A stretch of 64,000 bases of DNA from Pantoea sp. IMH (GCF_000599885.1 NZ_JFGT01000003.1:124001-188000); one strand, 5' to 3'. Positions 30,299 through 39,635 are shown, counted from the first letter of the stretch. Notes: generated by a model from the letters alone, not told the origin. Numbers and translations are program-made.

Positions 30299-30766
30299 TT
30301 AGTGCACAGCAGCCATAATGCCGTTCTCTTTGAGACGATCCAGCACCACGGAGGTTTTCACATGGGAGACGCTTTTATGGCCCGCCACCAGCTGGCTGAT
30401 AAGCGCGCTCAGGCTGGCAAGATCGGCAACCGCGACTTTCAGGAGATAATCCGCGTCACCGGTTGTTTTATAGGCATCAACAATACCGGACTCTTCCGCC
30501 ACCATGCGGTGGAAGCTTTCGACATATTCCGGCGTATGGTTGATCAGGCGCACTTCAATCAGGCCAATCATACCGAGCCCGACGGCATTAGCCGAGAGCC
30601 GGGCGTGGTAGCCCAGGATCAGGCCTGCCTGTTCAAGGCTGATGCGCCGGCGCGAGCACTGGGAGGCGGAAAGCCCCACCAGATCGCTTAATTCCTGATT
30701 GGTCAGGCGACCATTGGTTTCCAGTAACGTCAGTATCTTAAGGTCGTAATCATCAATCTGAGTCAT
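30299..30766 (-). CDS. Lrp/AsnC family transcriptional regulator
   Basis: Feast/famine regulator of 155 residues. N-terminal HTH: DLKILTLLETNGRLTNQELSDLVGLSASQCSRRRISLEQAGLI (residues about 8-50), then the RAM domain with the characteristic GDADYLLKVAVADL segment (about 103-116) where effector amino acids bind at the dimer interface. Located 241 bases upstream of the YitT gene on the same strand; it may regulate itself and that gene. In E. coli the alanine racemase alr occupies the interval between dnaB and tyrB. Confidence 0.93.
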   Translation of the reverse strand: MTQIDDYDLKILTLLETNGRLTNQELSDLVGLSASQCSRRRISLEQAGLILGYHARLSANAVGLGMIGLIEVRLINHTPEYVESFHRMVAEESGIVDAYKTTGDADYLLKVAVADLASLSALISQLVAGHKSVSHVKTSVVLDRLKENGIMAAVH

Positions 30767-30882
30767 TATCTATCCGGGCGGCTGAACAGTAAGCTATCCG
30801 GACAGATAAGCGCATTCTTCGCCCGGTTGTCCAACACTATTTCGTGATGGCAGAAGGGAAACCGGCGGTGATACTCAGGGGA

Positions 30883-32298
30883 TTATTCGTCGTCGTACTG
30901 CGGACCGGCATAGTTATCAAAGCGCGACCACTGACCGTTAAACGTCAGGCGTACCGTACCGATTGGGCCATTACGCTGCTTACCGAGAATAATCTCCGCA
31001 ATCCCTTTCATGTCGCTGTTTTCGTGATAAACCTCGTCACGGTAGATAAACATGATCAGGTCAGCATCCTGCTCGATGGAGCCGGATTCACGCAGATCCG
31101 AGTTAACGGGACGTTTGTCGGCGCGCTGCTCAAGGGAGCGGTTCAACTGCGACAGCGCGACGACCGGCACCTGAAGCTCTTTCGCCAGCGCCTTCAGCGA
31201 GCGGGAGATTTCAGCGATTTCCAGCGTACGGTTATCCGACAGCGCCGGGACGCGCATCAGCTGAAGGTAGTCGATCATAATCAGGCTCAGGCCGCCATGC
31301 TCACGGAATATGCGTCGCGCACGTGAACGAACCTCCGTTGGCGTCAGGCCTGAGGAGTCATCGATGAACATGTTCTTTTTCTCCAGCAGAATGCCCATCG
31401 TACTGGAAATGCGTGCCCAGTCCTCATCATCCAGCTGGCCAGTACGGATTCGCGTCTGATCGACGCGGGAGAGCGAGGCCAGCATACGCATCATGATCTG
31501 TTCGCCGGGCATCTCCAGGCTGAAGATCAGCACCGGTTTATCCTGGGTCATGGCCGCGTTTTCGCAGAGGTTCATGGCGAAGGTGGTCTTGCCCATCGAC
31601 GGACGAGCCGCCACGATAATCAGATCCGAACGCTGCAGCCCGGCGGTTTTCTTATTCAGATCCTGATAGCCGGTATCGACGCCGGTCACACCGTCGTGAG
31701 GTGTCTGGTAGAGCGACTCGATGCGTGAAATCGTTGCTTCAAGGATCTGATCAACGCTTTTCGGCCCTTCATCCTTGTTGGCACGGTTTTCAGCGATTTG
31801 AAATACGCGGGATTCCGCCAGATCGAGCAGATCTTCACTGCTTCTTCCCTGAGGATCGTAGCCCGCATCGGCGATCTCATTGGCGACGGCGATCATCTCA
31901 CGCACAACCGCTCTTTCGCGGACGATGTCGGCATAGGCGCTGATGTTAGCGGCACCTGGCGTATTTTTGGACAGCTCCGCCAGATAGGCAAAGCCGCCTA
32001 CCATGCTCAGTTCGCCTTTTGTTTCCAGCGACTCCGACAGGGTGATCAGATCGATCGGCTTACTCTGCTCCAGCAGGCGCTGCATTTCACTGAAAATCAT
32101 CCGGTGCGGCCGGCTAAAAAAATCTTTCGCGACCACACGTTCGGAGACGTTATCCCAGCGTTCATTGTCCAGCATCAACCCGCCCAACACGGACTGCTCC
32201 GCTTCCAGAGAATGTGGCGGCAACTTCAGCCCTTCCATTTGCCGGTCGCGCGGCTCACGGTTATCTGCAAATTTGTTGGTGGGTTTATTTCCTGCCAT
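30883..32298 (-). CDS. dnaB: Replicative DNA helicase DnaB
   Basis: Hexameric 5'-3' helicase of the replisome, 471 residues, exactly the E. coli length. N-terminal primase-interacting domain (LKLPPHSLEAEQSVLGGLMLDNERWD, residues 24-50), linker, and RecA-like C-terminal domain with Walker A ARPSMGKTT (about 229-237), Walker B LIMIDYLQLM, and the KQRNGPIGTVRL beta-hairpin/arginine finger region. No intein is present. The start ATG 32298 (MAGNKPTNKF) fits the family; the frame is open 71 codons further upstream by chance, overlapping the qor start. Divergent from qor with a 100-base gap. Confidence 0.98.
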   Translation of the reverse strand: MAGNKPTNKFADNREPRDRQMEGLKLPPHSLEAEQSVLGGLMLDNERWDNVSERVVAKDFFSRPHRMIFSEMQRLLEQSKPIDLITLSESLETKGELSMVGGFAYLAELSKNTPGAANISAYADIVRERAVVREMIAVANEIADAGYDPQGRSSEDLLDLAESRVFQIAENRANKDEGPKSVDQILEATISRIESLYQTPHDGVTGVDTGYQDLNKKTAGLQRSDLIIVAARPSMGKTTFAMNLCENAAMTQDKPVLIFSLEMPGEQIMMRMLASLSRVDQTRIRTGQLDDEDWARISSTMGILLEKKNMFIDDSSGLTPTEVRSRARRIFREHGGLSLIMIDYLQLMRVPALSDNRTLEIAEISRSLKALAKELQVPVVALSQLNRSLEQRADKRPVNSDLRESGSIEQDADLIMFIYRDEVYHENSDMKGIAEIILGKQRNGPIGTVRLTFNGQWSRFDNYAGPQYDDE

Positions 32299-32398
32299 AG
32301 TGATGCAATACCAAAAAAACGGAGTGGGGGACGCGCAAGTATACCCGTTTGGTGCCCTGTCGTCCTCCCTCAATGACGCTGAATCAACAGGAGTGACC

Positions 32399-33379
32399 AT
32401 GGCAAAACGTATAGAAATCAGCCAGCATGGCGGACCCGAAGTGATGCAGTTTGTTGACGTCAGCCTGCCTGAACCGGCAGCGGGCGAGGTCGTGGTGGAG
32501 AATAAAGCCATCGGGATTAACTATATAGATACCTATATCCGCAGCGGCCTCTATCCCGCTTCCCTGCCTTCCGGTCTGGGTACCGAAGCGGCGGGCGTGG
32601 TGAAAAGCGTCGGAGAAGGCGTTACTGGGGTGAAACCAGGCGACCGCGTGGTGTATGCCCAGTCGGCATTGGGTGCCTACAGCGAGTTTCATGCAGTGGC
32701 TGCCGATAAGCTCGCCCTGCTGCCGGACTGCATCTCATTCGAACAGGCGGCCGCCTCGTTCCTTAAGGGCCTGACCGTGCATTATTTGCTGCGTCAGACC
32801 TATGTCATACAGCCTGATGAAGTTTTTCTGTTCCAGGCGGCGGCCGGTGGCGTCGGGCTTATCGCCTGCCAGTGGGCGAAGGCGCTGGGTGCGCATCTGA
32901 TTGGCACGGCTGGCTCGGCGGAGAAGATGGCGCGGGCAAAAGAGGCCGGGGCCTGGGCGATGATTAACTACCGTGAGGAGGATGTGGCAAGCCGCGTCAC
33001 TGAGCTGACCGGAGGAAAGAAAGTCCGCGTCGTCTATGATTCGGTGGGTAAAGATACCTGGGAGTCCTCACTGGATTGCCTCCAGCGCCGTGGACTGATG
33101 GTCAGCTTCGGTAACGCTTCAGGGCCGGTAAGCGGCGTCGATCTCGCCATTTTGAACCAGAAAGGCTCACTCTATGTGACCCGGCCTTCGCTCAACGGCT
33201 ATATCACTACCCACGAAGCGCTGACGCATGCCAGCAATGAGCTTTTCTCACTGATCGCCAGCGGCGCAATTAAGGTGGAGGTACCGGAACAGCAGAAGTT
33301 TGCGCTGAAGGATGCGCAGCAGGCGCACAAAGTGCTGCAAAGCCGTGCCACACAAGGTTCCAGCTTGCTGATCCCTTAA
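32399..33379 (+). CDS. qor: NADPH:quinone oxidoreductase QOR-1
   Basis: Zeta-crystallin-type quinone oxidoreductase of 326 residues (MDR superfamily, no zinc ligands). NADPH motif AAAGGVGLIACQWAKALGA at about 147-165; VYDSVGKDTWESSLDCL and NASGPVSGVD downstream are typical of Qor. ATG 32399 has CAGGAG six bases upstream; the longer open frame beginning at 32003 overlaps dnaB in reverse and is spurious. Divergent from dnaB as in E. coli. A clear terminator follows. Confidence 0.96.
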   Translation: MAKRIEISQHGGPEVMQFVDVSLPEPAAGEVVVENKAIGINYIDTYIRSGLYPASLPSGLGTEAAGVVKSVGEGVTGVKPGDRVVYAQSALGAYSEFHAVAADKLALLPDCISFEQAAASFLKGLTVHYLLRQTYVIQPDEVFLFQAAAGGVGLIACQWAKALGAHLIGTAGSAEKMARAKEAGAWAMINYREEDVASRVTELTGGKKVRVVYDSVGKDTWESSLDCLQRRGLMVSFGNASGPVSGVDLAILNQKGSLYVTRPSLNGYITTHEALTHASNELFSLIASGAIKVEVPEQQKFALKDAQQAHKVLQSRATQGSSLLIP

Positions 33380-33443
33380 GTCAGACTAGAGGGCAACTAT
33401 AGCGGCAGCGCGCGTCACCGGACGGACAACTGCCAGATACAAT

Positions 33444-33479
33444 AAGGGCTTCCCGCAGGAAGCCCTTTTGCTTTTTTAT
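33444..33479 (+). terminator. Terminator of qor
   Basis: Ten-bp stem AAGGGCTTCC (33444-33453) / GGAAGCCCTT (33458-33467) with CGCA loop, then T-rich TTGCTTTTTTA. Confidence 0.88.
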
Positions 33480-33651
33480 CGTTCGCGCTGAATGTAGGGT
33501 CCAGAGCGATGAATTTGTGTCAATTCAGTGAAGGCATCCTGCCAGAATTCATAAGTAAAAAATATGTTTAATTGTCATGGCACCCGCGGAATGTCCCAGG
33601 GTGTGATCAAGACCGCATTTTGTCGACACAAATAACGCCCAACACCTTGTT

Positions 33652-33882
33652 TTAGCGGGATAACCATCGTCTGGTTCGCGAATAAGGTTTTTTGTATTCG
33701 CGGTAAACCCAGACGGCTAGCAGCGTCAGCAGCATCCATGGCAACATTTTGATAACAAAAACCAGCATGCCGCCTAACAGCATCACCAGGGTTGCCACCA
33801 CCAGCGCGGCGATAATGCCCAACAGGGAAATACCGGTAAGCATCAGCATCAAAAAGAAGCCAAGGACAAATAAGATTTCCAT
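33652..33882 (-). CDS. pspG: Envelope stress protein PspG
   Basis: Small inner membrane protein of 76 residues, member of the phage-shock-protein regulon (YjbO). Two to three hydrophobic segments including the conserved FFLMLMLTGISLLGIIAALVVA and LGGMLVFVIKMLPW, then a basic tail. GGAG precedes ATG 33882 by eight bases. A sigma-54 type promoter with GG/GT elements is located 37-52 bases upstream of the start, as expected for PspF-controlled expression under membrane stress. Gene order qor-pspG-dusA matches E. coli. Confidence 0.93.
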   Translation of the reverse strand: MEILFVLGFFLMLMLTGISLLGIIAALVVATLVMLLGGMLVFVIKMLPWMLLTLLAVWVYREYKKPYSRTRRWLSR

Positions 33883-33918
33883 CAGGGTCGCTCCGTTAAA
33901 TAGTCTCTGCAGGAGTAT

Positions 33919-33934
33919 TACAAGAAGCGTGCCA
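33919..33934 (-). promoter_or_regulatory. Sigma-54 promoter of pspG
   Basis: On the minus strand TGGCACG-N4-TTGTA, with the invariant -24 GG and a -12 GT in place of GC. Distance to the pspG ATG is appropriate. PspF enhancer sites are expected further upstream (about 33990-34060) but were not identified by eye. Confidence 0.8.
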
Positions 33935-34068
33935 GAATATGATGGGAATTAAACCCTTGAATTTCAACAGGTGAGCTTTTTGGGCAGCCTGAAACCCTGG
34001 TGAATTTGCTTATAAATTGGTGAAAAAATAACGTCAGTGATTCGCAAACATGACGTCCTGGCAGGAAG

Positions 34069-34096
34069 ACCGCTGCCATGCAAAAACGGCAGCGGT
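34069..34096 (-). terminator. Candidate hairpin after dusA
   Basis: Nine-bp stem ACCGCTGCC (34069-34077) / GGCAGCGGT (34088-34096) with ten-base loop, 38 bases beyond the dusA stop; only a short pyrimidine run (TCTTCC) follows on the minus strand. Confidence 0.5.
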
Positions 34097-34134
34097 AAAA
34101 CGCAGATGGTATGTTTGTTACAACGCCCGGCGGA

Positions 34135-35130
34135 TCAGACCGCCGCGGGAATTTTATCGGCAACCAACGCCAGCGCCTGCTCCACCGTATCGATATTTGC
34201 GCCCGGCTTGTGCGCATTTTCACTTAAATGACGGCGCCACTGACGTGCGCCTGGGATGCCCTGGAACAGGCCCAGCATATGTCGGGTAATGTGGCCCAGA
34301 TAGGTGCCCGTCGCCAGTTCACGTTCGATATAAGGATACATGGCGCGTACCACTGCAACCGGATCGACCTGCGGCGCATCGCTGCCGAAAAGTTCGCGGT
34401 CCACCTGCGCCAGCAGGCCGGGATTCTGGTAAGCCTCACGCCCCATCATCACGCCATCCAGATGCTGCAAATGGCTCTTTGCCTCTGCCAGCGTTTTCAC
34501 GCCGCCGTTGATCGCCAGGGTCAGATGGGGGAAATCGCGCTTAAGCTGATAGACACGTTCATAGTCCAGCGGCGGAATTTCACGGTTTTCCTTCGGGCTG
34601 AGGCCCGAGAGCCAGGCCTTGCGGGCGTGAATGATAAACATCTCGCAGCCGCCCTGCTCTGAAACCTGACGGATAAAATCACAGAGAAATTCGTAACTGT
34701 CCTGGTCATCAATGCCGATACGGGTCTTCACCGTAACGGGAATCGACACTTTATCGCGCATCGCTTTAATGCCATCGGCGACCAACGCCGCCTCGCCCAT
34801 CAGGCAGGCACCAAAGCGGCCATTCTGTACGCGATCGGAGGGACAGCCCACGTTGAGATTCACTTCATTGTAGCCACGCGCTTCCGCCAGCGCGGCGCAT
34901 TGTGCCAGCGCGGCCGGATCGCTGCCGCCAAGCTGAAGCGCAACGGGCTGCTCTTCCTGGCTCCAGGCCAGATAGTCGCCCTTGCCATGAATAATGGCGC
35001 CGGTGGTGACCATTTCGGTATAGAGCAGGGTCTGGCGCGTCAGCTGACGATGAAAATAGCGACAGTGCCGGTCAGTCCAGTCAAGCATTGGGGCGATGGA
35101 AAAGCGGTGTGCAGGTAAACTCTGGGTCAT
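34135..35130 (-). CDS. dusA: tRNA-dihydrouridine(20/20a) synthase
   Basis: FMN-dependent reductase of 331 residues converting U20/U20a in the tRNA D-loop to dihydrouridine. TIM-barrel N-terminal domain with [14 protein letters not shown] (residues 11-24), the catalytic cysteine in [19 protein letters not shown] (about 93-111), KTRIGIDD and the phosphate-binding INGGVKT...[12 protein letters not shown]; helical C-terminal domain follows. Length equals E. coli DusA within a residue. Monocistronic between pspG and the TraF-like gene. Confidence 0.96.
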   Translation of the reverse strand: MTQSLPAHRFSIAPMLDWTDRHCRYFHRQLTRQTLLYTEMVTTGAIIHGKGDYLAWSQEEQPVALQLGGSDPAALAQCAALAEARGYNEVNLNVGCPSDRVQNGRFGACLMGEAALVADGIKAMRDKVSIPVTVKTRIGIDDQDSYEFLCDFIRQVSEQGGCEMFIIHARKAWLSGLSPKENREIPPLDYERVYQLKRDFPHLTLAINGGVKTLAEAKSHLQHLDGVMMGREAYQNPGLLAQVDRELFGSDAPQVDPVAVVRAMYPYIERELATGTYLGHITRHMLGLFQGIPGARQWRRHLSENAHKPGANIDTVEQALALVADKIPAAV

Positions 35131-35274
35131 AAAGCGCGCAAACTCGGATTAACAAATGATGATATTGTGCGCAATGATATCACGCTCAGCCGTAGCAGGC
35201 CTACTTTGCGGTGAAGATAGCAGGCAAGCTACGCAGGATTTTAGCCCCATTAGCCAACGTGTTTGCATAAAGTT

Positions 35275-35301
35275 ACCGGGTGCGCGGGCTGCGCACCCGG
35301 T
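35275..35301 (-). terminator. Hairpin after TraF-like gene
   Basis: Eleven-bp stem ACCGGGTGCGC / GCGCACCCGGT, five-base loop, directly beyond the stop of the TraF-like gene; followed on the minus strand by AACTTTATG, a weak T tract. Confidence 0.6.
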
Positions 35302-35306
35302 CGGCG

Positions 35307-36548
35307 TCAGAAGGTGAAATTCAGCTGAGCAACGGCACCCCAGGTGTTGTCATCCCCTTTCATGCCCGCCAGATCCAGATGGACTTTATTAAACGGCGAC
35401 AGACCAAAACCGGCGGTAAAGACATTGGTATCGGTGGATTTCATATCGGCACGATAACCGGCACGAACCTGAAGCCAGCTTAGCAGGCGATATTCTGCCC
35501 CGACGCCCGCATACTGGCTTTCGCCCTGCGTTTTAAAGCGTTTGGTAGGCGTGACGTCCACATCCAGCGCCGCCGTCAGGCGATCCGTATGAAACGAGAC
35601 GCCCGGCGTAACGACCGGACTAATCTGGTAGGTATCCTTGTAGCCACTGATCACCTTTGTCTCAATGTCGCGGGAAATCAGGTTCTGTGCGCTCAGGCCC
35701 AGCGTCCAGTTATCACCAACGTCGGTGGCCACGCCGGCGTCCATGTTGAATCCGGTATCGGTATTTTTATAACGGCCTTCGGTAAAATCTGACTTGTCGT
35801 AGTTATAAACCGATGCGCTGTAGTTATAGAGATAGGTCTTTTGTAGCTTGGGCGTCACGCCGAATGAAACCGGATGGCCCGCAATCATAAATTCATGGGC
35901 AACGGCGATGCCGTAATCATACACAATCGCGCCGCGCCCTAATCCTGCGGAAGTCAGCCTCTCCTCGTCGCCCGGCTGAGGAATTCTCAGGCCATCGGCA
36001 ACGCTTTGCAGGTAGTCGATATCGCCCTGGCTGACTGCTGCCGTCAGGTGAGCCGTGCCGTAGGCTTTGGTCACAAATGCGAAGGGCAAGACGCTGTTTG
36101 GAATGGTGACCGCAACAGCCGCTCCGGCGGTGCCAAACGCCTCGTTGCCTTTGATACCGCGCAGCTGGTTCGCGAGATCGCCTGCCGCAGCCTGCGCTCG
36201 TGGGATATCCGCGAAGCTGATGCCGCCCCGTGCGATATCCTGGTAGCGATCGACGCTGTCGGTCAGATCGTCCACTTTATCAATCAGTTTGTTCTTGTCA
36301 GATAATTGCGCCCCTACCGCAGGGAGGATAATGCTGACGTCATCTTCGGGTTGCGCTTTGGTCATCAGCGCCGGGTTAGCCAGCACCGCCGTACCATAGG
36401 TGGAAGAGGCGACGCCGGTTCCCCCCATCGCATCATTACGCGCGTCGTAATAATTACCTGCCGCAAAGGCGCTGAAGGGAGCCAGAAGAAAGACGGGGAG
36501 AACCGCAGACCGGGAGAGCCTGCTCAACTTACTGATTTTAAATGCCAT
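35307..36548 (-). CDS. TraF-like outer membrane beta-barrel protein
   Basis: Protein of 413 residues with a signal peptide (cleavage after SAFA, about residue 29) and C-terminal phenylalanine (LNFTF), matching the 'conjugal transfer protein TraF' (TraF_2) family of FadL-like outer membrane proteins. The mature start NYYDARNDAMGGTGVASS...TAVLANPALM is the family hallmark. The name is historical: no conjugation genes are nearby and this family is widespread on gamma-proteobacterial chromosomes. Role unknown; possibly a hydrophobic-compound channel. Monocistronic; E. coli has no gene here. Confidence 0.8.
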   Translation of the reverse strand: MAFKISKLSRLSRSAVLPVFLLAPFSAFAAGNYYDARNDAMGGTGVASSTYGTAVLANPALMTKAQPEDDVSIILPAVGAQLSDKNKLIDKVDDLTDSVDRYQDIARGGISFADIPRAQAAAGDLANQLRGIKGNEAFGTAGAAVAVTIPNSVLPFAFVTKAYGTAHLTAAVSQGDIDYLQSVADGLRIPQPGDEERLTSAGLGRGAIVYDYGIAVAHEFMIAGHPVSFGVTPKLQKTYLYNYSASVYNYDKSDFTEGRYKNTDTGFNMDAGVATDVGDNWTLGLSAQNLISRDIETKVISGYKDTYQISPVVTPGVSFHTDRLTAALDVDVTPTKRFKTQGESQYAGVGAEYRLLSWLQVRAGYRADMKSTDTNVFTAGFGLSPFNKVHLDLAGMKGDDNTWGAVAQLNFTF

Positions 36549-37019
36549 ATAACTTTAACCCACCCAGAGAAGGAGAAGCGCTTGACGTAAGCGTGCAGAG
36601 TGCAACTGCCAGAATATGAACATAAAGGCAGCAATTCATTGCCGTGAAGTCAGATAGAAAGCGTGGGCTTATCAGCGCATTGGCGATTTATTTATCTGTT
36701 ATCAGGCTAATCGATAAGCCTGATAACTCAGTATTTTTACAGAGGAACTCCCTGTAATGCCCTGTTTCAAAGTAGTCAGTAACATTACATGCTGCAAATT
36801 ACATTAAGACTGTTTTACTGGAAATAGCTGGATCGAATGAATTCAGCCTGTTTAATGAGATTAATTTAAGCATTTAACCTGACTCAAATACCAGTTAATA
36901 CGAGAGCAATCTGGCCGGATTGGTCCTGACTGTTTTCAGTAAACCCAGCGCGCCAGGAGATTCGGCGTTTCAGCGCGGGCGTGATAATATAACAACTGAA
37001 ACCAGCCTGAGGGGGAAAC
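36549..37019. other. Intergenic region between TraF-like gene and zur
   Basis: 471 bases, AT-rich between about 36660 and 36890, no supported gene. Divergent promoters are expected. A Zur-like operator lies at its right end (36981-36994). Confidence 0.5.
36981..36994. promoter_or_regulatory. Candidate Zur operator upstream of zur
   Basis: GTGATAATATAACA; reverse complement TGTTATATTATCAC resembles the Zur site I remember from znuA/znuC (GTTATAATATCAC) with a single differing position in the core. It is 25 bases upstream of the zur ATG, so it could occlude the promoter or leader and mediate autoregulation. Confidence 0.5.
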
Positions 37020-37538
37020 ATGACCATTCACAGTTCTGAAAAAATTCTGTCGCAGGCGGAGAGCATCTGCCAGCAGCGCAACGTCAGACTGACGCCTCAA
37101 CGGCTGGAGGTGCTGCGCCTGATGAGTCAGCATCACGGCGCTATCAGCGCCTATGACCTGCTTGATCTGCTGCGCGCCAGCGAGCCACAGGCGAAACCGC
37201 CTACCGTATACCGCGCGCTCGATTTTCTGCTGGAACAGGGATTCGTGCATCGCGTTGAGTCGACTAACAGTTATGTGGTTTGCCATCATTTTGAAGAGCC
37301 GTCGCATACGTCAGCGATGCTGATTTGCGATCGCTGTGGCTCCGTAGCGGAACAGCATGCGGATGGCGTTGAAAACATCTTGAAAACGCTGGCCCTGTCT
37401 ACTGGCTTCAGCCTGGCCCATAGCGTTATTGAAGCGCATGGATTATGCCGTGATTGCGATGAGGTGGAAGCCTGTACGCGTCAGGATGCGTGCCAGCACG
37501 ATCATACGGTGACGACGGCGAAAAAGCGTGGCCGCTAG
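37020..37538 (+). CDS. zur: Zinc uptake regulator Zur
   Basis: Fur-family zinc-responsive repressor of 172 residues. N-terminal winged HTH (RNVRLTPQRLEVLRLM ... PPTVYRALDFLLEQGFVHRVES, about 20-80), followed by the metal sites: H-rich VCHHFEEPSHTS (about 88-99), the structural zinc pair CDRCG (about 104-108) and the second pair CRDCDE near 144. It ends with CQHDH and a basic tail. It represses znuABC-type uptake genes when zinc is sufficient. GGGGG ribosome binding site lies six bases before ATG 37020. Confidence 0.96.
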   Translation: MTIHSSEKILSQAESICQQRNVRLTPQRLEVLRLMSQHHGAISAYDLLDLLRASEPQAKPPTVYRALDFLLEQGFVHRVESTNSYVVCHHFEEPSHTSAMLICDRCGSVAEQHADGVENILKTLALSTGFSLAHSVIEAHGLCRDCDEVEACTRQDACQHDHTVTTAKKRGR

Positions 37539-37737
37539 CGTAGCGAAGCTTTAACTTTCTCTCGCGGGGTCCTGGTATTGCTGGTGGATGGTAGAGCTCG
37601 AAATGAAAGAGATGTGCTGTCTCCGGGAAAGGGATTACACATTTTTGGGAAGAGATGCTGGAAAAATTAAGCGGCACTTTCCTTGTGCCTGGGTAGGAGT
37701 ATCATCCTGAAAGACTTATCGTGCCGATAAAGGGCTG

Positions 37738-37947
37738 TCAGAAACGGTGGTTGTTAGTGCTTTCCCAGTCGCTGACTTCTTTCTCAGCCTGGTCTTTTGC
37801 GTAACCGTAACGTTCCTGAATTTTACCCACCAGCTGGTCGCGTTTGCCTTCCACAACGGTCATATCGTCGTCGGTAAGCTTGCCCCACTGTTCTTTAACT
37901 TTGCCTTTTAACTGCTTCCAGTTACCACCGGCTTCATCGCTATTCAT
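37738..37947 (-). CDS. yjbJ: CsbD family stress protein YjbJ
   Basis: Small hydrophilic helical protein of 69 residues (MNSDEAGGNWKQLKGKVKEQWG start, LTDDDMTVVEGKRDQLVGKIQ centre), the E. coli YjbJ length; CsbD family. Typically RpoS-dependent, abundant in stationary phase and osmotic stress, function unknown. AAGGAG precedes the start by six bases. Located between zur and dinF as in E. coli. Confidence 0.95.
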   Translation of the reverse strand: MNSDEAGGNWKQLKGKVKEQWGKLTDDDMTVVEGKRDQLVGKIQERYGYAKDQAEKEVSDWESTNNHRF

Positions 37948-38212
37948 CTTTGTCTCTCCTTAAACCTCTGGGGTAAACAGCTTTAGTCATTTCGTCCCGA
38001 CAATATGTTTACAGCAAAATAAAATACTGATATCGCCTGACGTAAAGTTAATTGTAGTAGAGATTACGGTTTTTGCACGTTTATGACAGGAAAGGGCCAT
38101 GGAGAGGATAAGCGGACCAGAGCGCTTGCCCGGTAATCTTCAGCGTGACTGTCCGGAGAATCTCCGGTATGTCTTCACGCTTAGGGTAACTACCAGGCTC
38201 CTGCTAACGTCG

Positions 38213-39538
38213 CTACGCGAACCATGTGCCGTTGCGCCAGTGCCGGCGCCAGACCGACCATAGCGTGATGCCGCGCAGCAGCAGGAAAATCGTCACCGCC
38301 AGCCACAGGCCGTGATTACCAAGTAGCGGCACGGTGAATAAGGTCAGGCCATACCCCAGCGCGGCAACGGCCATACCGTTACGCATTTCGGCTGCCCGCG
38401 TGGCGCCAATAAACATGCCGTCCAGCAGATAGCACCAGACGCCGCATACCGGCAGAATAATTTGCCAGATCAGATAGCTATCAGCCTGCTCACGGAGTGC
38501 GGGAAGCGAGGTCAGTAATGATACGATCCCAGGCCCCGCAGCGGCATAGAGCAGTGAAAACAGCAGGGCGACCAGCCCCGCCTGGCGACAGGCCGCCTGC
38601 CAGACCCGCAGCAGTTTGCGGCTGTCTCTGGCACCATAGGCTTCACCTGAGCTCGCCTCAACGGCATAGGCGAAGCCATCAAGCGCATAGGCGGTAAAGG
38701 TCAGGAACATCAGCAGAACTGCATTAACGGCCACAATATCGCCGCCGAGCCGTGCGCCGAACAGCGTCAGTGAGACAAAGCAGAGCTGGAGAAGCAGCGA
38801 GCGCAGCATGATGTCGCGGTTGAGCCTGAGCAGGCGGGCAAAATCACCCCGCCAGGATTTCTTCAGCAACGCGATACCGATGCCCCGCAACTTCGTTACC
38901 CTGAACACCATCATCAGCCCTATCGCCAGCGTACTGTATTCAGCAATCGCCGTCGCCGCTGCGGCTCCCACTACGCCCCATCCCAGCCCCACGACAAACC
39001 AGAGGTCGAGCACGATATTAACGGCGTTGCCCACTACCAGCAGAATAACGGGCGCCCGGGCATACTGTACGCCAAGCAGCCAGCCCAGCAGAACGAGGTT
39101 GCCCAGCATGGCTGGCGCACTGAGCCAGCGGATATTCATAAACAGCCCCGCCTGATGGCGCACTTCAGGATCGCCGCCCACCAGACTCAGCGCCAGCTCC
39201 GTAAGCGGCGACCGGCAGAGAATAAAGGCCACCCCGGCGACAGCCGCAATGATTAACGGCTGCATCAGCGCCTTCGCCAGAGCGGGCTTGTCTCCCGCGC
39301 CGAATGCCTGAGCGGTCAGGCCAGTCGTGCTCATCCGCAGAAACAGCAGAAGCATAAAAAGGAAACTGGTTACGGTGGTTCCCACCGCCACGCCGCCCAG
39401 ATAGACCGGACTGTCGAGATGACCTATTACGGCGGTATCGACCAGGCCCAGTAACGGGACGGTGATATTGGAGAGGATCATCGGCAGCGCCAGCCGCCAG
39501 AGCTGTTTGTCGGAAGAGGTAAAGAAACGCATCGGCAT
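38213..39538 (-). CDS. dinF: MATE family efflux protein DinF
   Basis: Twelve-helix multidrug and toxic compound extrusion transporter of 441 residues. The start MPMRFFTSSDKQLWRLALPMI, the NITVPLLGLVDTAVIGHL segment and the second-half YALDGFAYAVEA stretch (with charged residues important for cation coupling) are all as in E. coli DinF. Damage-inducible: it lies 97 bases downstream of lexA on the same strand, in the lexA-dinF SOS operon. Confidence 0.96.
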   Translation of the reverse strand: MPMRFFTSSDKQLWRLALPMILSNITVPLLGLVDTAVIGHLDSPVYLGGVAVGTTVTSFLFMLLLFLRMSTTGLTAQAFGAGDKPALAKALMQPLIIAAVAGVAFILCRSPLTELALSLVGGDPEVRHQAGLFMNIRWLSAPAMLGNLVLLGWLLGVQYARAPVILLVVGNAVNIVLDLWFVVGLGWGVVGAAAATAIAEYSTLAIGLMMVFRVTKLRGIGIALLKKSWRGDFARLLRLNRDIMLRSLLLQLCFVSLTLFGARLGGDIVAVNAVLLMFLTFTAYALDGFAYAVEASSGEAYGARDSRKLLRVWQAACRQAGLVALLFSLLYAAAGPGIVSLLTSLPALREQADSYLIWQIILPVCGVWCYLLDGMFIGATRAAEMRNGMAVAALGYGLTLFTVPLLGNHGLWLAVTIFLLLRGITLWSVWRRHWRNGTWFA

Positions 39539-39635
39539 TAACTCAGCGATGACGGGAGAAAACCAGGCTGCGACCGGGGCAGTCGCAGCGGTAAAAACGC
39601 TGCACGGGGATGCCGTGCATCAGCGCGCGATGCGC

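Noticed and set aside
32003-32398. N-terminal extension of qor
   Set aside because: The extra 132 codons overlap dnaB on the other strand; the normal Qor start at 32399 has a clear ribosome binding site.
37426-37677. 83-codon open frame antisense to the zur 3' end
   Set aside because: Shadow of zur codons with no domain; the region 37539-37737 between zur and yjbJ shows no supported gene.
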